Positions 45,862 to 55,058 of a stretch of DNA of 64,000 nucleotides are shown in pieces. A program made the position numbers and the translations under genes. The stretch lies in assembly GCF_000714435.1 (NCBI RefSeq), contig NZ_JJMW01000015.1, positions 142,698-206,697 on the forward strand, in the 5' to 3' direction. The notes below the pieces were generated by a model. It was given only the letters and a program-made list of their open reading frames with translations. It had not been told where the DNA came from and ran no database searches. The DNA comes from Exiguobacterium alkaliphilum 12/1. Its GTDB lineage: Bacteria; Bacillota; Bacilli; Exiguobacteriales; Exiguobacteriaceae. Within the stretch, counting starts at the first letter, position 1. Every line of letters begins with the position of its first letter.

Positions 45862-45864
45862 TCG

Positions 45865-46818
45865 TCACTTGCGGAGCGCCTTCACTTTAGGAAGGATGCT
45901 TCGTAGTTCAAGGAATGGCGTTTTATCATGCGTGCTCAAGTCAGCAGGATCATATTGCGTCAAGAAGTCGATGACTTTTTTCGTGATCGGTGTCGGTGTC
46001 GAGGCACCGGAAGTGACAGCGACCGTCTCGACTCCTTCGAGCCAGGCGAGGTCGAGTTCGCTCAAGTCACCGATTCGATACGCGTTCGTCCCGGCAATCT
46101 CTTTTGAGACTTGGGCGAGCCGGTTCGAGTTGTTCGATTTCGGATCACCGACGACGATTAACAAATCGCAGTCCCCGGCCTGTTCGGCGACGGCTTCTTG
46201 ACGAACTTGCGTCGCGTTGCAAATTTCGTTATGCACTTCGACGTGCGGGTAACGTTCTTGGATTTGTTCAATCAACGCCGAGACGTCCCATTGGCTCATC
46301 GTCGTCTGGTTCGTGACGAGAATGTTCGACTCGAACAAGCGGGCCGGCAACGCCTCGAGGTCATGCTCGTACTGGACGAGGTGGACTTTATCCGGGGCGA
46401 CACCCATCGCGCCTTCCGGTTCCGGGTGACCGTGTTTCCCGATATAGATGACTTCATAGCCGACAGCCGTCTTCTCGCGAATCAAATCGTGTGTGACGAG
46501 CACGTCCGGACAAGAAGCGTCGACAATCGTCAACCCTTTTTCGATGGCCCGCTTGCGTACGAGCGGTGAGATTCCGTGGGCGGTGAAGACGACCGTTCCT
46601 TCATCAATCGTCTCGAGTGCTTGCATGCGGTCGTCACCATCGACTGTTTTGACGCCGAGGTCTTCGAACGCTTGTGTGACGTGGCGGTTGTGAACGATCA
46701 TACCGAGTATATGGATTGGCCGTGGTAAATCTGGGTTGGCCACAGCCTCGTTGGCGAGTTTCATGGCGTCGACGACACCGTAACAGTATCCGCGCGGGCT
46801 GATCTTTTTAATTTTCAT
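45865..46818 (-). CDS. ispH: 4-hydroxy-3-methylbut-2-enyl diphosphate reductase
   Basis: Last enzyme of the MEP isoprenoid pathway, yielding IPP and DMAPP. The three cluster cysteines are Cys12 (RGYCYG), Cys103 (DASCPD) and Cys200 (NEICNAT); [13 protein letters not shown] is the substrate-binding motif. At 317 residues it is complete. It is on the minus strand while its neighbours trmK-yqfO and the kinase genes are on the plus strand. ispG, the previous step of the same pathway, is also in this window (60940-62061). Confidence 0.96.
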   Translation of the reverse strand: MKIKKISPRGYCYGVVDAMKLANEAVANPDLPRPIHILGMIVHNRHVTQAFEDLGVKTVDGDDRMQALETIDEGTVVFTAHGISPLVRKRAIEKGLTIVDASCPDVLVTHDLIREKTAVGYEVIYIGKHGHPEPEGAMGVAPDKVHLVQYEHDLEALPARLFESNILVTNQTTMSQWDVSALIEQIQERYPHVEVHNEICNATQVRQEAVAEQAGDCDLLIVVGDPKSNNSNRLAQVSKEIAGTNAYRIGDLSELDLAWLEGVETVAVTSGASTPTPITKKVIDFLTQYDPADLSTHDKTPFLELRSILPKVKALRK

Positions 46819-46904
46819 TATGCGATGAACGCTCCTTTCGCGATGCTTTCATACGTCTTAGTCTAACATTGTTTCGAAAATACGAAAAGAATTGCGTGTA
46901 TTCA

Positions 46905-46913
46905 TGCTATAAT
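46905..46913 (+). promoter_or_regulatory. Extended -10 promoter of the kinase operon
   Basis: TGCTATAAT is an extended -10 with a perfect TATAAT (46908-46913), 26 bases before the kinase start. No clear -35 is visible, as is common for TGn promoters. Confidence 0.6.
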
Positions 46914-46938
46914 TTGAAGGTTAGAAAGGAGGGACACC

Positions 46939-48702
46939 GTGGAACGTTTGAAATCATTGTTAGAAGTACGTAAGTCATACTTCTTTCAAATCACGTTTAT
47001 CATCTTCATTATCTTAGGGCTCGTCATCTCCTCTTTAGCGTTTTCGGCCGATCGCGTGACGGTGTCCCGTGCCGAAGAGCTGGCGAAAGATCAGTTCGAT
47101 TATGCGATTGACGGCAGTATCGAAAATATGGAGACGCGGCTCGGGAAACTATACGAGGACCTCGTCTACCTTGGTGCGTATCTCGGCAACGAGCCGTGGA
47201 TCGAGGAACGGATTCGCACCGGCTATTTGAATCAGCGAACGGGCTTCACCTCGATCTTCTATTATGACTTGCGAGAAGACGCGTTCACGTGGTACTCACA
47301 ACGCCAAGTGCCGGCGATGACGCTGAAGTCAGACCCGAAATTCACGAACGTCATCACGTCAGGCGGTAACGAAATTTATATGAGTGACCCGATTTCCATC
47401 TCTGGAGATGTCGGGACGTATTTGTATGTCCCGGTTTTGGAAGACAATCGCCCGGTCGGTCTGTTCGGGGGCAGCATCAGCGTCCTCAACTCGGACTTGT
47501 ATCGGCGTGTCTTGGAGTCGGCGAATGACAATATGATTTTGTATCTATTGAACGAGCGCGGGGAAGTCTTGTCGACGTCGTTCAACCTCGTCACCGATGC
47601 CGAGCGGCGCTTGTCGCGGTCGGTCATCGAATCGGCGAAAGACAAGGACGTACGCTCCATCATGAGCACGGACACGGACGTCTATATGTATGAACCGGAC
47701 GCCCGGGTCAACGGTTGGAGCGTGCTCGCCAAACATAGCACCGATTCCGTCTATGAAGCGGTCTATGCGACGCGTTGGCAATATTTATTGATCACGCTCG
47801 TCACGTTCTTTTTAAGTATCCTCGTCGGATTGCTTCTATCTAAGACATTGACGAGCCCGCTCACAGAGCTCGTGCAGAACATTAAACGGCAACAGTCCCT
47901 CGAGCCGATTCAACTCGAACGGACCGGTTCCAAAGAAGTCCAGACGCTACTCGACACGTATAACGATTATTCGAGACGGATGGAAACGTCCCGGCGCGAG
48001 CAGTTGAGTCAGCAACAACTGTTGCTCCAACAAGAGAAGCTCGCCTCGCTCGGCCAGCTCGCCGCCGGGATTGCCCACGAGATTCGAAACCCGCTCACGC
48101 CTGTCCAAATCACGCTTCAAATGGTGAAAGAAGGGCACAGCAGTCAAGAGATGCTCGACTTGGCCTTATCGGAGCTCAACCGGGCCAATCACTTGATTAC
48201 GACGATGCTCACGCTCGCGAAGCCGGAGCAGTCAAAACGAGATGAAGAGTGGATTGACATGGCTGAATTTGCAGCGCGACTCGAGTTTTTACTCGATGCC
48301 GAGTGTTATAAACGGGTGACGAAATGGGAACTGATCGTCCCGAACGAGATGCCACCGTTTTATTGCTCGAACGATATGCTCGTTCAAATCATCTACAACT
48401 TGTTCAAAAACGCGGTCGAGGCCGTCGATTCAAAAGGTGCGGACGGTAGCGTCACCGTGACGATTCTCTTCACGGAACGTGACTATCGCTTCTTGATTGA
48501 GGATAACGGCGTCGGTATGACGAAAGCACAAGTCCAGGCCGTCGGTTCGGCGTTTTATACGACGAAAGATAACGGGAACGGGCTCGGCTTGTATATGATT
48601 CGGGAATACTTGAAAGCCGTGAATGGACGAATGGAAATTGAAAGTGTCGAAGGAGAAGGTACGGCCATGATGATTAAAATCCCAAGGCGGTCCGACGTAT
48701 GA
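46939..48702 (+). CDS. Membrane sensor histidine kinase
   Basis: A 587-residue kinase. TM1 lies at ~16-36 and TM2 at ~277-300 with an extracellular dCache-like sensor domain of about 240 residues between (SIFYYDLREDAF and GDVGTYLYVPVL). A degenerate HAMP (PLTELVQNIKRQ) and coiled coil follow. The phosphorylatable residue is His380 in AGIAHEIRNPLTP, and the ATPase domain has NLFKNAVEAV (N box), EDNGVGM and GLGLYM. The GTG start follows AAAGGAGGGA. It resembles KinB/KinE-type sensor kinases. There is no response regulator beside it; the only partner is the binding protein gene overlapping its stop (ATGA). The signal is unknown. Confidence 0.88.
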   Translation: MERLKSLLEVRKSYFFQITFIIFIILGLVISSLAFSADRVTVSRAEELAKDQFDYAIDGSIENMETRLGKLYEDLVYLGAYLGNEPWIEERIRTGYLNQRTGFTSIFYYDLREDAFTWYSQRQVPAMTLKSDPKFTNVITSGGNEIYMSDPISISGDVGTYLYVPVLEDNRPVGLFGGSISVLNSDLYRRVLESANDNMILYLLNERGEVLSTSFNLVTDAERRLSRSVIESAKDKDVRSIMSTDTDVYMYEPDARVNGWSVLAKHSTDSVYEAVYATRWQYLLITLVTFFLSILVGLLLSKTLTSPLTELVQNIKRQQSLEPIQLERTGSKEVQTLLDTYNDYSRRMETSRREQLSQQQLLLQQEKLASLGQLAAGIAHEIRNPLTPVQITLQMVKEGHSSQEMLDLALSELNRANHLITTMLTLAKPEQSKRDEEWIDMAEFAARLEFLLDAECYKRVTKWELIVPNEMPPFYCSNDMLVQIIYNLFKNAVEAVDSKGADGSVTVTILFTERDYRFLIEDNGVGMTKAQVQAVGSAFYTTKDNGNGLGLYMIREYLKAVNGRMEIESVEGEGTAMMIKIPRRSDV

Positions 48703-49634
48703 AGGGATTCCGACACTATTGGCTATGGCTCCCGGTCGTATGGGCGATGACGATTTTACTCATCACATCGATTCAACTACCGGAACAAAAAACGAAAGAT
48801 AATGAAGTCGGTTTCGTCTTTGTGAGCGACAAGCACGAACATGCGAACAAGTTGCTCGCCGCTTTCGTCAGGACGGCCAATCAAAAAGGGTTCATTCCCG
48901 TCCCGACGACGAGTGAAGATTCCCGTGTGCTAGAAAAAGAGAAACTCGATTCTTTGATTGATCGAGGCGTCGAGGCTATCTTTGTGACGACGCTCGATGA
49001 GACGTTCATCCGACCCTCTTTGGAGCGAGCGGAACGCGAAGGAATACCGATTATCGCCATCGACCGGATGATTGACCATGATAGCGTACTCACATCGGTC
49101 GTCTCGGACAACGTTGAAATCGGTCGGATGGCGGCGAATCATATCGTCGCGAAACATGCCGACCTGAATCGTCCGATTCGGGTCGTTGAGGTGAGGGGGA
49201 CGGCCAAGGTGCGCTCGACGATTGACCGAAGCCTCGGTTTGACGGAGTACGACCGGGCTCATGACGAGCTCGAAGTCGTTGCCTCGCTCACGGGCAACTT
49301 CGACACGTTCCAAGCCGAGATTGAAATGTCACGCTGGTTAAAAGAAGACATCCCGTTCGATGCCGTCTTCTCGCACAATGATGACAATACGTTCGGCGTC
49401 GTCCGTGCCCTTGAGAGCAGAGGGTTGCTCGAGAAGACGATCGTCTCGGTCGACGGTGTGACAGAGATTTATCCGCTCATCCATAGCGGCAAGGTGGATG
49501 CGACCGTCGTCCAGTCCCCGAACGAGATGATTGAAGTCGGATTCAAAGCACTCGAACAGCATTTGAGCGGGAAAAAGATTTCCCGGCATTACTACTCATC
49601 GAGCTATTTATATGAAGGTCTCATAAAAGATTAA
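48699..49634 (+). CDS. Membrane-anchored solute-binding protein of the RbsB/LacI type
   Basis: A 311-residue periplasmic-binding-like protein (Peripla_BP_4 family). One hydrophobic segment (~8-26) without a lipobox cysteine anchors it in the membrane. The family motifs GVEAIFVTTLDE, IPIIAIDRMI, SDNVEIGRMAANHIV, FSHNDDNTFGVVRALE and VSVDGVTEIY resemble sugar-binding proteins. No ABC transporter genes are adjacent. It overlaps the histidine kinase stop by four bases, so both proteins are made in a fixed ratio. A co-receptor role for the kinase is inferred from this coupling. The ligand is unknown, with a sugar most likely. Confidence 0.85.
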   Translation: MKGFRHYWLWLPVVWAMTILLITSIQLPEQKTKDNEVGFVFVSDKHEHANKLLAAFVRTANQKGFIPVPTTSEDSRVLEKEKLDSLIDRGVEAIFVTTLDETFIRPSLERAEREGIPIIAIDRMIDHDSVLTSVVSDNVEIGRMAANHIVAKHADLNRPIRVVEVRGTAKVRSTIDRSLGLTEYDRAHDELEVVASLTGNFDTFQAEIEMSRWLKEDIPFDAVFSHNDDNTFGVVRALESRGLLEKTIVSVDGVTEIYPLIHSGKVDATVVQSPNEMIEVGFKALEQHLSGKKISRHYYSSSYLYEGLIKD

Positions 49635-49662
49635 TTGACAAATGATTAGATTCCGCTATGCT
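49635..49662 (+). promoter_or_regulatory. Sigma-A promoter of cshB
   Basis: Perfect TTGACA (49635-49640), 16-base spacer and TATGCT (49657-49662), directly after the binding-protein gene stop. Confidence 0.75.
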
Positions 49663-49695
49663 AGGAAAAGTGGAAAGAAACAGGAGGTGTATCGA

Positions 49696-51039
49696 TTGAA
49701 CAGCTTCCAACAGTTCAAATTGTTACCGTTTATCGTCGATGCCTTGACAGAAAAGCGCATCACCAAACCGACCGACATCCAAGCCCGGATCATTCCGGCT
49801 GCTATGAACGGTCGCGACATCATCGGAAAATCACAGACCGGTACAGGGAAGACGCTCGCGTTTCTCTTGCCGATTTTAGAAGCCATCAACCCGGAAGAGC
49901 AGTCGGTCCAAGCGATCGTCGTCGCGCCGACACGTGAACTTGCATGGCAAATTCATGAGGAGTTGAAATCGCTCCTCGTCAAACAACCGGAATTTATCAA
50001 AACAAGTTTGATTGTCGGTGGGACCGACCGTGAACGTCAAATCGATCGCATGAAAAACCCACCACAACTCATCATCGGGACACCAGGTCGTATCCTCGAC
50101 TTGATGAAAGTCCAGGCGCTCTTCCCGCACAAAGTCACACACTTTGTCGTCGATGAGGCCGATCAAATGCTCGACATGGGCTTCTTGCCTGAGGTCGACC
50201 GCATCGCGCAGGCGTTGCCGGAAAAACTTCAGACGATGGTCTTCTCGGCCACGATTCCAGAGAAGCTCGAGCCGTTCTTGAAGAAATATTTGCATGACCC
50301 GCGTTACGCGGAAGCGAGTGCGGAGCACCGTGTCGTGCCGAAAATCAAGCACCACACGATTCCAGTGCGTCACCGTGACCGTAAAGAATTGACGGTCGAA
50401 GTCGCCAAAGCGATCAATCCGTTCGTCTGTCTCGTGTTCACGAACACGAAACAAGAAGCGGACGAGCTCGAGACGACGTTCCGCGAGGCGGGACTCAACG
50501 TCGGGACGCTCCACGGAGACATGCAAGCCCGTCGCCGGAAGCAAGCGATTAAAGATATTAACGACGCGAAGTATCAATACGTCATCGCGACCGACTTGGC
50601 TGCGCGTGGTATCGATATTAAAGGTGTGTCGCACGTCATCAACTTCGGGATCCCGAAAGATCTCGACTTCTACACGCACCGTGTCGGCCGGACGGGCCGT
50701 GCCGGGGCGACGGGTGAGGCGTACACGCTGTACGAAGACCACGAGAACGGTCCAATCAACCGTCTTGAAGAGCGTGGATTCACCTTCACGCACGTCGACG
50801 TGCGCAACGGGTCACTCCAACCGATCAAGACGCGCAAACGTCGTACGACCGACCGGAAGATGAAAGTTTCGCAGACGGCCCACAGCCGCATGGCCGGGGA
50901 AATTAAAAAGGCGAAGAAGAAAGTCAAACCGGGCTACAAGAAAAAGTTCAAGTACAAGTTGAAAGAGACGGCCTCACGCGAGCATATGCAGAGTCAACGC
51001 AAAGAGCGTCGTGAAATCCGTAAGAAAAACAAACGTTAA
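49696..51039 (+). CDS. cshB: DEAD-box RNA helicase CshB
   Basis: ATP-dependent RNA helicase of the CshB/YqfR group, 447 residues. Q motif (TDIQARIIPAAM), Walker A SQTGTGKT, PTRELA, TPGRILD, VVDEADQM (DEAD), SATIPE, and HRVGRTGRAG are all intact. A basic C-terminal tail (KKAKKKVKPGYKKKFKYK region) suits RNA binding. TTG 49696 follows a perfect AGGAGGTG; longer frames have no site. In Bacilli CshB is linked to cold growth and mRNA unwinding. Bacillus has the same order cshB-nfo. Confidence 0.95.
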   Translation: MNSFQQFKLLPFIVDALTEKRITKPTDIQARIIPAAMNGRDIIGKSQTGTGKTLAFLLPILEAINPEEQSVQAIVVAPTRELAWQIHEELKSLLVKQPEFIKTSLIVGGTDRERQIDRMKNPPQLIIGTPGRILDLMKVQALFPHKVTHFVVDEADQMLDMGFLPEVDRIAQALPEKLQTMVFSATIPEKLEPFLKKYLHDPRYAEASAEHRVVPKIKHHTIPVRHRDRKELTVEVAKAINPFVCLVFTNTKQEADELETTFREAGLNVGTLHGDMQARRRKQAIKDINDAKYQYVIATDLAARGIDIKGVSHVINFGIPKDLDFYTHRVGRTGRAGATGEAYTLYEDHENGPINRLEERGFTFTHVDVRNGSLQPIKTRKRRTTDRKMKVSQTAHSRMAGEIKKAKKKVKPGYKKKFKYKLKETASREHMQSQRKERREIRKKNKR

Positions 51040-51045
51040 CCCGTT

Positions 51046-51081
51046 AGCAGAATCGACTTCTTGGAGTCGGTTCTGCTTTTT
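51046..51081 (+). terminator. cshB terminator
   Basis: Arms AGCAGAATCGACT (51046-51058) and AGTCGGTTCTGCT (51065-51077) with one wobble, followed by T run to 51081. Confidence 0.88.
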
Positions 51082-51117
51082 GTGTACACTGAAGAGAGAA
51101 GATAGGAAGGGAAGATG

Positions 51118-52023
51118 ATGACATTGAAAATTGGTTCACACGTTTCGGTTTCAGGAAAGAAGATGCTTCTTGCAGGGAGTGAGGAGGCGGTCTCTTACGG
51201 GGCGACGACGATGATGGTCTACACCGGCGCGCCTCAGAATACACGTCGGAAGCCGATTGAAGATTTGAATATTGAAGCGGCACTCGCCCACATGGCCGCG
51301 CATAACATCGAGGAGATTGTCGTCCATGCACCGTACATTATCAACTTGGGCAATACGACGAAACCGGAGACGTTCGAACTCGCCGTGTCGTTTCTTGCCG
51401 CCGAGATTAAGCGGGCGGAGGCGCTCCAAGTCGCACGCCACGTCGTCCTTCACCCGGGTGCTCACGTCGGGGCAGGGGAAGACATCGGGCTCGCTCGCAT
51501 CATCGAAGGGTTAAACGAGGTGCTCACGGGTGATGAGACCGTCAAAATCGCGCTTGAGACGATGGCCGGAAAAGGGAGCGAACTCGGGAAAACGTTCGAA
51601 GAGCTCGCGACAATCATTGACGGCGTGACACATAACGACCGTCTCTCGGTCTGTCTCGATACGTGCCACGTCCATGATGCCGGATACGACTTAGTAAACG
51701 ACCTCGATGGCGTCATCGATCAATTCGATCGGATTGTCGGTCTCGAGCGTCTCGGCGTCATTCATGTGAATGATTCGAAGAACGTGCGCGGGGCGAAGAA
51801 AGACCGACACGAAAACATCGGCTACGGGGAAATCGGCTTTGATACGTTGAACCGCATCATCCATCATGAAGCGTTCGCGCACCTTCCGAAAATTTTGGAG
51901 ACGCCTTATATCCCGATTAATGACAAGACGAAAGTCGCACCATACAAGCAAGAGATTGCGATGTTCCGCGCATCTGAATTCGATGCGGAGTGGCGGGAGC
52001 GGTTCACGCTCGCGCATCAATAA
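51118..52023 (+). CDS. nfo: Endonuclease IV (AP endonuclease)
   Basis: Zinc-dependent AP endonuclease that nicks 5' to abasic sites in base excision repair. The 301-residue TIM-barrel protein has the signature [29 protein letters not shown] and HVNDSKN...DRHENIGYG, which carry the three-zinc ligands. ATG 51118 matches the family start ([10 protein letters not shown]); ATG 51115 directly before it is equally possible. The AGGAAGGGA site is upstream. It is translationally close (three bases) to the following HNH-like gene. Confidence 0.95.
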   Translation: MTLKIGSHVSVSGKKMLLAGSEEAVSYGATTMMVYTGAPQNTRRKPIEDLNIEAALAHMAAHNIEEIVVHAPYIINLGNTTKPETFELAVSFLAAEIKRAEALQVARHVVLHPGAHVGAGEDIGLARIIEGLNEVLTGDETVKIALETMAGKGSELGKTFEELATIIDGVTHNDRLSVCLDTCHVHDAGYDLVNDLDGVIDQFDRIVGLERLGVIHVNDSKNVRGAKKDRHENIGYGEIGFDTLNRIIHHEAFAHLPKILETPYIPINDKTKVAPYKQEIAMFRASEFDAEWRERFTLAHQ

Positions 52024-52026
52024 CCG

Positions 52027-52593
52027 ATGAATCGGCTTCGAATCGACCCAGGCGCGTTTGACGCCTGGTCCGCGCTGCCGGTCTATTTTCAAGAGCAGAG
52101 TCCATTCTATGTCGAAGGCGATGTCGCGACCCCGACCGCGTTTATCGAACTCATCGGTCACGGCATCGTTGCCGAGGCGGAGGTGCTGCTCGTCGAGACG
52201 ACGCAGCGGCCCGACGACCGCTATTGGCTTGAACCGTCCGTTGCGACTGGGGTGTACAGCCTTGTCGACTTGCTCGCCCTCGATTTTCATCATCCATTAC
52301 TTCGGCTCGGCACGTATGACGAGGCGACGGATTATGACACGTTGAAGCGCCTTTGGGACGAGGGGTATCGTGTCCCGTCGAGACGGTGGAGCCGTTCTGC
52401 ATATGAGGCACATCTCGCACGCGAACGACAATTTGAGCATCGGGTGTCACCGACGACCGTATGCGCCTATTGTGCCTTGGATTTATCAGACTTTTACGGG
52501 CCGCTCGCCAATCGATTGATGGAATACCACATCGATGCCGACGAGGAGATGTGGGTCTGCCCGACATGCCATAAAGCGTTACACTACAAATGA
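52027..52593 (+). CDS. Uncharacterised protein with degenerate HNH-like zinc domain
   Basis: A 188-residue protein I cannot assign to a named family. The last 45 residues have CAYC (C146, C149), YGPLANRLMEYH (H168) and CPTCHKALHY (C178, C181, H182, H186). This spacing recalls the McrA/HNH fold, where a CxxC, a YG..G..x.H.H strand and a final CxxCHxxLH coordinate zinc. The second H and the N of the HNH triad are missing, so nuclease activity is doubtful. The first 140 residues show no known domain. It begins three bases after nfo with no good ribosome site, so it is probably translated by coupling. Confidence 0.75.
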   Translation: MNRLRIDPGAFDAWSALPVYFQEQSPFYVEGDVATPTAFIELIGHGIVAEAEVLLVETTQRPDDRYWLEPSVATGVYSLVDLLALDFHHPLLRLGTYDEATDYDTLKRLWDEGYRVPSRRWSRSAYEAHLARERQFEHRVSPTTVCAYCALDLSDFYGPLANRLMEYHIDADEEMWVCPTCHKALHYK

Positions 52594-52628
52594 AAAGGAA
52601 CGATGTCCACACGGACATCGTTCCTTTT
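52593..52628. terminator. Bidirectional terminator between the HNH-like gene and XapX gene
   Basis: Sixteen-base perfect arms (52593-52608 and 52613-52628) around ACAC, with A and T runs at the ends. It serves both convergent genes. Confidence 0.93.
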
Positions 52629-52630
52629 TG

Positions 52631-52801
52631 TTAAAATGGCCAGTTGGCGACCGCGAACTGATACACTTTCATGCCGAGAAACACGCCGAAGATCCCGATG
52701 ACCCCTGGGAGAACCGGTGGGGCTGGGAGCGGTAATTTCAAGGCCGTGAAAATCATGCCACAAATAAGGCCGGCGAGTAACGATAATAGGATTTCTTGCA
52801 T
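52631..52801 (-). CDS. XapX domain-containing membrane microprotein (DUF1427)
   Basis: A 56-residue membrane protein, too short for most gene finders. The sequence begins MQEILLSLLAGLICGMIF, followed by KLPLPAPPVLPGVIGIFG, which is the XapX/DUF1427 signature: two transmembrane helices with a conserved proline-rich loop between them. The ATG (complement of 52799-52801) has a GGAGG site nine bases upstream. The function of the family is unknown; members occur near transporters or redox genes in other bacteria. It stands alone, converging on the terminator at 52593. Confidence 0.85.
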   Translation of the reverse strand: MQEILLSLLAGLICGMIFTALKLPLPAPPVLPGVIGIFGVFLGMKVYQFAVANWPF

Positions 52802-52892
52802 CGTGATTCCTCCGTATAATGAAATGAAAACGTTTTATTGATATTAACCGAGTTCATTATACACCGTTCTTTTCGCTTTGAGAAGTCTAACA

Positions 52893-55058
52893 TCAGTCAT
52901 CTGTCATTTTTTCGTTCTCTGCTTTCAAACGAAGGACTTCACGTTCGGCCCAATTCGACGGCTCCCGTTCGAACACGCTCGGGATGTTGTTCCATCGCCC
53001 CCCCGTGTACTGGTGGATGATGATTTGGGACTGGATGCGTTCTTGACCTGGCTCCTGTTTGATATAGACATAACTGCCGTCGGCGCGTTGGCTCCGGGCT
53101 TTGACGTTATCGACGAGTTGGAGCGCCAGCATATCTTTGATGTACGATTTATGGCCTGAGTCAAGAATCGGGAATAAAATCTCGATGCGCTTCTTCATGT
53201 TGCGCGTCATCCAATCTGCCGATGAGCAGTAGAGATCTTCTTTCCCGTTCTGATAAAAATAGAAGATGCGAGAATGTTCAAGGTAGCGGTCGATGATGGA
53301 GATGACCCGGATGTTCTCGGAGATGCCTTTGATACCGGGACGAAGGCAGCAAATCCCGCGGATGATCAAGTCAATCTTCACACCGGCTTGCGAGGCATCA
53401 TAAAGCTTCATGATGATCGCCTTGTCTGTGATTGAGTTCATCTTAGCGACGATACGTCCGTTCCCATACTTCTCATGTAGTTTGATCTCATCCTCGATTT
53501 TCTGTAAAAAGAAATCGAGCATATCATCTGGGGACGTCTCGAACTTGTGCCATGATGGGCGTTCTCCGTATCCAGATAGCCAGTTGAAGAAGTTCGTCGC
53601 GTCCTCGGCGAGCTCTTCGTTCGTCGTCAATAAGCCGATGTCGGTGTAGAGTTTCGCCGTCGAATCGTTATAGTTGCCGGTACCGAGGTGGACGAACCGT
53701 TGCAAGACCCCACCTTCAAGAATGCGGACGACGAGCGTGATCTTCGAGTGTGTCTTCAACTCTTTATAGCCATAGATGACGTGGGCCCCCGCTTTCTCGA
53801 GCTGTTTTGCCCATTGGATGTTCTTCTCCTCATCGAACCGGGCCTTGAGTTCGACGAGGACGGTCACCTGCTTCCCGCTCTCGGCCGCATCGGTCAACGC
53901 CTTGATGATGGGCGAGTCGCCGGAGACGCGATAGAGCGTCTGTTTGATGGCCAAGACGTTCGGGTCTTTCGCGGCCTGGGCGATGAAACGGACGACCGGG
54001 TCGAACGAATGATACGGATGATGCAGCAAATAGTCTTGTTTCAACAGGCTTTGGAACAAGTCTTTGCCGGACTCAAGCCCTTCTGGGATGAACGGAATCA
54101 ACGTCTCGTTAATCATGTCGTCATATTCGGTCCCGATTTTATTGTAGACGCCGAACAAGAACGTCATATCGATTGGACCGTCTACGATGAAGATATCGCG
54201 GTCGTGTAAATCGAGCACATCCTGAAGCATGAACAACAGCTCTTTACTGAGCGAGCGCTGTTGCACTTCAAGTCGGATCGCGACCCCATACCGGCGCTTC
54301 TTTAGCTCTTTCTCGATTTGTTTAAGTACGTCACGACTGCCTTCTTCGTGGAACGGCATATCGGCGTTCCGCGTGATTCGAAACGGCATCGTCGATTCGA
54401 CCTCATAGCCTTTAAACAGCGAATCGACAAATTGGATGATGATATCCTCGAGCAAGATGAGGTCGGCATGGTCTTCGTCTTCGGTCGGTAGTTCGAGATA
54501 GCGTGGCAAGACGGCCGGCACTTGGACGAGGGCGAGCCGTTTCTTGCCCTCCTCTTTAGACGCGATCTCGACGGCGATGTTGAGTGATTTCGACAACAGC
54601 ATCGGGAACGGACGATACGCATCGACGGCAATCGGGGTGAGGACCGGGAAGACGTGGGTCCGGAAATATTGCTTGATGAAATCGAGTTGTGTCTTATTCA
54701 AATGTTTTGGACGCAAGAAACGGACGTCCTCGCTCGCGAGTTGTTTCGTCACTTTCTTGTACGTCGCATATTGTAGTTCGACGAGTTCCTGCGCTTTAAT
54801 CGAAATCGCCTTAATCTGTTGCTTCGGTGTCAGTCCAGCCTTGTCTTCCGGTCGGTTGAAACCGGCGAGCACTTCGTCCTTCAAACCGCCGAATCGCACC
54901 ATATAAAACTCATCGAGGTTCGACGAGAAGATGCCGAGAAACTTGAGCCGCTCCATGAGCGGGTTGCGGTCATCAATCGCTTCTTGGAGCACGCGTTCGT
55001 TAAAACTGAGCCAACTTAGCTCACGGTTGTTGAAATGTTCAGTTGTATAGATGGTCAT
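52893..55058 (-). CDS. ppk1: Polyphosphate kinase 1
   Basis: Membrane-associated enzyme that polymerises the gamma-phosphate of ATP into polyphosphate, 721 residues. The phosphorylated active-site histidine is His437 in LKTHSK, and a second histidine lies in LEHSRIFYF near 600. The N-terminal helical domain (RELSWLSFNERVLQEA), the catalytic phospholipase-D-like domains and RSADWM-like SSADWMTRN are all present. It overlaps ppx by four bases (ATGA). Its opponent exopolyphosphatase is the upstream gene of the same operon, so synthesis and breakdown are co-transcribed. Start at the complement of 55056-55058. Confidence 0.96.
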   Translation of the reverse strand: MTIYTTEHFNNRELSWLSFNERVLQEAIDDRNPLMERLKFLGIFSSNLDEFYMVRFGGLKDEVLAGFNRPEDKAGLTPKQQIKAISIKAQELVELQYATYKKVTKQLASEDVRFLRPKHLNKTQLDFIKQYFRTHVFPVLTPIAVDAYRPFPMLLSKSLNIAVEIASKEEGKKRLALVQVPAVLPRYLELPTEDEDHADLILLEDIIIQFVDSLFKGYEVESTMPFRITRNADMPFHEEGSRDVLKQIEKELKKRRYGVAIRLEVQQRSLSKELLFMLQDVLDLHDRDIFIVDGPIDMTFLFGVYNKIGTEYDDMINETLIPFIPEGLESGKDLFQSLLKQDYLLHHPYHSFDPVVRFIAQAAKDPNVLAIKQTLYRVSGDSPIIKALTDAAESGKQVTVLVELKARFDEEKNIQWAKQLEKAGAHVIYGYKELKTHSKITLVVRILEGGVLQRFVHLGTGNYNDSTAKLYTDIGLLTTNEELAEDATNFFNWLSGYGERPSWHKFETSPDDMLDFFLQKIEDEIKLHEKYGNGRIVAKMNSITDKAIIMKLYDASQAGVKIDLIIRGICCLRPGIKGISENIRVISIIDRYLEHSRIFYFYQNGKEDLYCSSADWMTRNMKKRIEILFPILDSGHKSYIKDMLALQLVDNVKARSQRADGSYVYIKQEPGQERIQSQIIIHQYTGGRWNNIPSVFEREPSNWAEREVLRLKAENEKMTDD

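Noticed and set aside
45071..45868. 265-codon minus-strand frame across yqfO
   Set aside because: Shadow of yqfO; it also crosses the terminator stem at 45831.
49876..50793. 305-codon minus-strand frame across cshB
   Set aside because: Arginine- and aspartate-rich shadow without ribosome site; the helicase motifs fix the plus strand.
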